A stretch of DNA of 64,000 nt, taken from Acanthaster planci. Its lineage: Eukaryota; Echinodermata; Asteroidea; Valvatida; Acanthasteridae. Position numbers and translations under genes: made by a program. The stretch lies in contig NW_019091483.1 in assembly GCF_001949145.1 (NCBI RefSeq), positions 668,004 to 732,003 of the forward strand, in the 5' to 3' direction. Below the pieces are notes generated by a model. That model saw only the letters and a program-made list of their open reading frames with translations. It did no database searches and was not told where the DNA came from. This document shows, in pieces, positions 62,901-64,000 of this stretch (positions within the stretch are counted from its first letter, which is position 1; the number at the start of each line of letters is the position of its first letter).

Positions 62901-64000
62901 TACAGCTACACTTCTGTCAACCATTGTTGTCTCAGCAGCTGCAGTTATTGGTTTTCCTGTGGACATTTGTGTCTTTATAGTAGTGACATCAGCAACAGTC
63001 GTCTCTACGACTGTTGTTGTCTCAGAAGCTGCAGTAATAAGCTGGAATGGGGTTGGTTGTGTCTGTGTGGTAATTAGATCTGCCACAGTGGTCTCTACCA
63101 CTGTTGTTGTCTTAGTAACTGAGGTAATTGGTTGGGCTCTGGTTGTTTGTGTCTTTGCAGTAGTTAAAGCAGCTACAGTTGTCTCTGCCACTGCAGTAGT
63201 CTCAGCAGCTGCAGTACTTGGTTGTGTTGTGGTTCTTGATGTCTGTGTAGTAGTTAAAGCAGCCAGAGTAGTCTTTACTACATTTGTTGTCTCGGTGGAT
63301 GCAGTTGTTGTTTGCGCTGTCGTTGTTTGTGTACCTGTGGTAGTTCCATTAGCCACAGTTGTCTCTACCAAAGTTTTCGTTTCAATAGCTTGAGTAACTG
63401 GCTGGGCTGTGGTTGTTTGCGTCTGTCTAGTAGTGAAATCAACTAAAATTGTCTTTTCAACCGTATCAGCAGCTGCAGTAGTTGGCTGGGATCTGGTTGT
63501 TTGTGTCGGTGTAGCAGTATGTTCTTCCAAAGTTGTGTCTACAACTGTTGTTGTCTCAGCGGCTTCAGTAGTTTGCTGCACCGCAGTTTTTGTCAGTGCG
63601 GTAGTGACATCAGCCACAGCCGTTTCTACCACTGTTGTTGTCTCAACCGCTGCAGTTGGTGGTTCAGTCGTGGTACTTTGCATATCTATAGAAGTGACGT
63701 CAGCCACAGTTGTCTCTACCACTGTTGTTGTTTCAGCAGCTTTGGTAATTTGTTGCATACCAGTTGTTGTCTGTGGGGTAATGATATCAGTCACAGTTGT
63801 TTCTAGCACTGTTGTTCTCTCAACTGCAGCAGTTGTTGGTTCAGCCTTGGTGGTTGGTATCTCTCTAGAAGTAACATCAGCCGCAGTTGTACCTACCACT
63901 GGTGTTGTCTCAGCAACTTTGGTAGTTTTCTGCGCCCCAGTTGTTGTCTGTGGGGTAGTGACATCAGCCCCAGTCGTTTCTACGATTGTTGTTGTCTCAA
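16224..64000 (-). CDS. Giant modular transmembrane mucin, VWD/NIDO/AMOP/EGF/SEA (58 exons, N-terminus off the right edge)
   Basis: One type-I membrane protein of about 3,578 codons within the window, related in its core to MUC4, Drosophila Mesh and invertebrate 'mucin-like' proteins. N to C: Thr-rich repeats; VWD-C8-TIL; EGF-like; LDLa x2; sushi x2; EGF x2; NIDO; AMOP; VWD; MUC4-type extension; EGF pair; 22 mostly calcium-binding EGF; SEA; EGF x2; SEA; EGF; stalk; TM; tail. Exon lists are in the block entries. Exon lengths sum to 10,736 nt and phases match at every junction; the stop (TAA) is at 16224-16226. No signal peptide is visible because the 5' end is missing. The long intron 51646-62638 is the weakest link: its phase fits, but the PTS exon could belong to an alternative 5' end. 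The specific orthologue and gene symbol are unknown to me. Confidence 0.88.
18219..18288. repeat. TTAA-bounded hairpin, degenerate copy C
   Basis: The outer arms (TTAACCCTAACCCC and GTTAGGGTTAA) are kept, but the inner part has diverged (70 bp). Intronic in the mucin gene. Confidence 0.65.
18702..19439 (-). CDS. Mucin exons: membrane-proximal EGF and Thr/Pro stalk
   Basis: Exons 19358-19439 and 18702-18865. One EGF split between exons: [37 protein letters not shown]. It is followed by a stalk of about 40 residues rich in Thr, Pro and Ala ([33 protein letters not shown]), likely O-glycosylated. Confidence 0.9.
19736..21058 (-). CDS. Mucin exons: second SEA-like domain
   Basis: Exons 20925-21058 and 19736-19985. 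[51 protein letters not shown], then [15 protein letters not shown] and [15 protein letters not shown] follow the SEA fold order. The putative cleavage turn reads Q-G-T in place of G-S. An extra cysteine pair (VCGV, YDCQ) is unusual for SEA. Confidence 0.6.
21444..22522 (-). CDS. Mucin exons: two EGF modules between the SEA domains
   Basis: Exons 22391-22522 ([34 protein letters not shown]) and 21444-21569 ([33 protein letters not shown]). Only the second has the calcium-binding start. A degenerate TTAA hairpin lies in the intron upstream of the first. Confidence 0.9.
22867..22925. repeat. TTAA hairpin family, degenerate copy D
   Basis: AAATCCTCCAAATGGTGAGG and GGATGGTTAGGGTT match the family core and right arm; the left arm has decayed. 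Intronic in the mucin gene. Confidence 0.55.
23004..23994 (-). CDS. Mucin exons: first SEA-like domain
   Basis: Exons 23879-23994 and 23004-23241. [40 protein letters not shown] and [13 protein letters not shown] followed by FVSRLTG have SEA-like length, hydrophobic pattern and placement before membrane-proximal EGFs. At the usual G-S cleavage position it reads A-G-Q. Several NxT/NxS sites are present. The domain call rests on pattern only. Confidence 0.6.
24590..24900 (-). mobile_element. Non-LTR retrotransposon ORF2 C-terminal fragment
   Basis: The minus-strand frame reads [49 protein letters not shown] and SPRFQSWF. The I-E-x-(I/V)-Q-(K/R)-R-A-C-R-I-I-L-G and L-P-(T/S)-L-x-x-R-R-E blocks mark the region after the reverse-transcriptase domain in jockey/CR1-like LINEs. 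Only about 100 residues remain, inside a mucin intron. It is a relic. Confidence 0.7.
24973..34986 (-). CDS. Mucin exons: array of 22 (mostly calcium-binding) EGF modules
   Basis: Nineteen exons: 34729-34986 (2 modules), 34173-34295, 33540-33785 (2), 33188-33313, 32819-32941, 32386-32511, 31822-31947, 31568-31687, 31071-31193, 30599-30727, 30033-30158, 29597-29716, 29257-29382, 28703-28822, 28152-28289, 27658-27897 (2), 26336-26476, 25537-25662, 24973-25095. Nearly all modules start D-(I/V/L/M)-(D/N)-E-C and most carry the C-x-(N/D)-x4-(Y/F)-x-C hydroxylation/calcium pattern, for example [10 protein letters not shown]. Every exon begins after the first base of a codon and ends with one base of the next (phase 1-1). 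The module at 31071-31193 lacks the DxDEC start. Expected role: a long calcium-stiffened extracellular rod. Confidence 0.93.
25195..25253. repeat. TTAA-bounded telomere-like hairpin, copy E
   Basis: Identical over 59 bases to the copy at 9813-9871, with different flanks. It has perfect 24-bp arms and the loop CCAACAGGTGA. Intronic in the mucin EGF array. Confidence 0.9.
26660..26882 (+). mobile_element. tRNA-derived SINE
   Basis: The 5' end has an A-box-like AGCCGAGTGAT (from 26671) and a B box GGTTCAAATCC (26718-26728). It is followed by a core widely seen in marine invertebrate SINEs: CTTGCCTCTCTCCACCCAGG, then AATGAGTACCAGC. Intronic in the mucin gene. The 3' end is approximate. Confidence 0.7.
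27224..27433. mobile_element. Palindromic MITE-like element
   Basis: Arm 1 (27224-27280) includes CACTGTTGCTATACCT and GGGGCAAGCTTTTGC. The reverse complement of arm 2 (27375-27433) repeats them in order (CACTGTTGCTATACCT, GGAGCAAGCTTTTGC), and pairing extends out to AATTC. The centre is about 95 bases without coding potential. Confidence 0.75.
35575..36512 (-). CDS. Mucin exons: EGF pair after the VWD extension
   Basis: Exons 36331-36512 and 35575-35755. The first ends with [19 protein letters not shown] and VVDKFAVV; the second continues [12 protein letters not shown], so one EGF is split between them. A second module, [29 protein letters not shown], matches thrombospondin-type EGF. The family-typical wording VDKFAVVVCACT supports the junction. 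Confidence 0.88.
37043..37598 (-). CDS. Mucin exons: MUC4-type extension and Ig/cadherin-like segment
   Basis: Exons 37341-37598 and 37043-37192. The first has [43 protein letters not shown] and a run to EAGDL, as seen after VWD in MUC4/Mesh relatives. The second ([33 protein letters not shown]) looks like the first strands of an Ig or cadherin-like sandwich. Confidence 0.8.
38022..40321 (-). CDS. Mucin exons: second VWD domain (MUC4 type)
   Basis: Exons 40202-40321, 39565-39785, 39257-39341, 38721-38900 and 38022-38138. The lead-in [31 protein letters not shown] then [15 protein letters not shown] and [12 protein letters not shown] is the signature of the NIDO-AMOP-VWD family. The domain ends [20 protein letters not shown]. 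It lacks the CGLC cysteines and is not followed by C8/TIL, unlike the first VWD. Confidence 0.92.
40547..40738 (-). CDS. Mucin exon: second half of AMOP
   Basis: [35 protein letters not shown] and [15 protein letters not shown]. The GMRCCY segment and the following acidic stretch are characteristic of AMOP in MUC4, SUSD2 and Mesh. Confidence 0.9.
41054..42960 (-). CDS. Mucin exons: NIDO domain and first half of AMOP
   Basis: Exons 42815-42960, 42179-42409, 41725-41886 and 41054-41552. NIDO runs from [16 protein letters not shown] through [41 protein letters not shown] and [18 protein letters not shown] to [13 protein letters not shown] begins in the same long exon: [39 protein letters not shown], then a basic Ser/Arg segment ([19 protein letters not shown]). 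The donor of 42179-42409 was chosen at GTAAAT because it keeps phase 0 with the next exon. Confidence 0.9.
43329..43830 (-). CDS. Mucin exons: two EGF modules ahead of NIDO
   Basis: Exons 43717-43830 ([28 protein letters not shown]) and 43329-43451 ([32 protein letters not shown]). Both start with the calcium-binding D-(I/V)-(D/N)-E-C motif. The second exon ends in a split Glu codon leading into NIDO. Confidence 0.92.
44101..44773 (-). CDS. Mucin exons: two sushi (CCP) modules
   Basis: Exons 44600-44773 and 44101-44271. Each holds four cysteines with the CCP pattern: [40 protein letters not shown]; and [38 protein letters not shown]. Each is one symmetric phase-1 exon. Confidence 0.92.
45197..45899 (-). 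CDS. Mucin exons: two LDL-receptor class A modules
   Basis: Exons 45777-45899 and 45197-45340. Module 1 has [20 protein letters not shown] and [13 protein letters not shown]. Module 2 has [20 protein letters not shown] and [13 protein letters not shown]. The acidic DxSDE-like calcium cage is recognisable (DFYDEDE; NMDESEE), though degenerate in module 1. Confidence 0.88.
46357..46531 (-). CDS. Mucin exon: cysteine-rich linker plus EGF-like module
   Basis: It begins [17 protein letters not shown], resembling the E'/VWC-like tail of D-assemblies, then [19 protein letters not shown] and [15 protein letters not shown], an EGF-like fold. It joins the TIL exon in phase 0 and the next LDLa exon through a split Arg codon. 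Confidence 0.85.
47400..47614 (-). CDS. Mucin exon: TIL domain
   Basis: A trypsin-inhibitor-like cysteine-rich module: [37 protein letters not shown] and [14 protein letters not shown]. It completes a VWD-C8-TIL D-assembly with the two preceding blocks. Confidence 0.92.
49245..49937 (-). CDS. Mucin exons: C8 domain
   Basis: Exons 49790-49937 and 49245-49430. The cysteine spacing ([48 protein letters not shown]) is that of the C8 module that always follows VWD in D-assemblies. It contains the typical [12 protein letters not shown] segment. Confidence 0.9.
50370..51645 (-). CDS. Mucin exons: first VWD domain
   Basis: Exons 51440-51645, 51097-51204 and 50370-50528. The domain opens with [20 protein letters not shown] and LFASDC, runs through [19 protein letters not shown] and LRVKWDGS, and closes with [15 protein letters not shown]. 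This is the D-domain fold of gel-forming mucins, otogelin, zonadhesin and von Willebrand factor, with calcium bound by the NDGDPNDD loop. The usual CGLC is CGLG here (50418-50435). Confidence 0.92.
50795..50856. repeat. TTAA hairpin family, degenerate copy F
   Basis: GAATCCTCCAACAGTTTGAG and ATCATTAGGG are recognisable, with strongly decayed arms. Intronic in the first VWD block. Confidence 0.4.
51735..51770. repeat. GGGACAGAC short tandem repeat
   Basis: Four imperfect 9-base units (GGGACTGAC, GGGACAGAC, AGGACAGAC, GGGACAGAC) just upstream of the first VWD exon. Confidence 0.85.
55812..55839. repeat. Small perfect hairpin
   Basis: GGGGATGATG pairs with CATCATCCCC across an 8-base loop. Position in the long intron; function unknown. 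Confidence 0.6.
57750..57789. repeat. Perfect 15-bp inverted repeat
   Basis: GTTCGACCATAGAGC and its exact complement are separated by 10 bases in the long mucin intron. Confidence 0.75.
59530..59600 (-). repeat. tRNA-like remnant (SINE head or pseudogene)
   Basis: The minus strand has an A-box-like TGGTCGAGTGG (59574-59584) and a B box GGTTCAAGTCC (59535-59545) at tRNA spacing. The acceptor and anticodon stems do not pair well, so it is not a working tRNA gene. Confidence 0.45.
62010..62400. repeat. 199-bp tandem duplication, diverged
   Basis: GGACATGGTTAGTA at 62039 recurs at 62238. AGCAGTC or GGCAGTC, then GAAAGCTT, AAATTGGCAATT and TCTGC(T/A)GAAAT follow at matching offsets. Two copies of about 199 bases lie upstream of the long intron's 5' splice site, inside the intron. 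Confidence 0.75.
62639..64000 (-). CDS. Mucin Thr-rich (PTS) repeat exon, partial
   Basis: One open frame from the right edge to a donor after codon-phase 1 at 62639 (GTATGC). It has no cysteine and is dominated by Thr, Val, Ala, Pro and Glu. At least 13 imperfect repeats of about 30 codons (90 bp) follow the pattern [15 protein letters not shown], a variable QT-rich part, then P-(I/T)-T-A-A, from 64000 down to about 62880. A unique linker of about 80 residues ([20 protein letters not shown]) follows. Such sequence is expected to be densely O-glycosylated. The array continues past the window, so its full length is unknown. Confidence 0.85.

Noticed and set aside
62719-63393. A 224-codon plus-strand open frame rich in Val, Ala and Ser
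   Set aside because: Antisense shadow of the Thr repeat exon; both strands stay open because of the repeat's codon pattern.

Overview
This window is animal nuclear DNA. Genes are split into many short exons with GT...AG introns, and the products are metazoan: a P5A ATPase, a twin-CX9C mitochondrial protein and a giant EGF-repeat transmembrane mucin. Short introns, frequent ACATGTACATGT tracts, TTAGGG-like motifs, tRNA-derived SINEs and many hairpin MITEs suggest a marine invertebrate deuterostome. An echinoderm such as a sea star is my best guess and amphioxus or a hemichordate is possible; the sequence alone does not settle it.

Layout. (1) 1-11754, minus strand: the first 17 coding exons (about 806 residues) of ATP13A1, the ER P5A-ATPase. 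The last third, including the GDGxND motif and the C-terminal membrane helices, lies beyond the left edge. (2) 11755-12727: a head-to-head intergenic region containing a 31-bp-arm inverted repeat. (3) About 12728-13668, plus strand: CHCHD5, a small twin-CX9C protein of the mitochondrial intermembrane space. (4) 13669-16223: a convergent 3' intergenic region with candidate poly(A) signals. (5) 16224-64000, minus strand: at least 58 exons (about 3,578 codons) of one very large type-I membrane protein whose N-terminus lies off the right edge. From N to C it carries a Thr-rich mucin repeat domain, VWD-C8-TIL, an EGF-like module, two LDLa, two sushi, two EGF, NIDO-AMOP-VWD, an extension of the kind found in MUC4-like proteins, about 24 EGF modules, SEA, two EGF, SEA, EGF, a Thr/Pro stalk, one transmembrane helix and a 167-residue cytoplasmic tail. 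Exon phases agree at every junction I read.

The three genes show no pathway link. ATP13A1 dislocates misinserted helices from the ER, CHCHD5 is a presumed MIA40 import substrate, and the mucin is presumably an apical surface, matrix or junction protein.

Between exons I found a TTAA-bounded 59-bp hairpin family with telomere-like arms (two identical copies, one close copy, three degenerate), four or more larger palindromic MITE-like elements, a SINE, a non-LTR retrotransposon fragment, and an 11-kb intron whose CpG density is strikingly higher than the rest of the window. There are no operons, CRISPR arrays, intact rRNA or tRNA genes, or viral genes. Introns not described separately hold nothing I could recognise.
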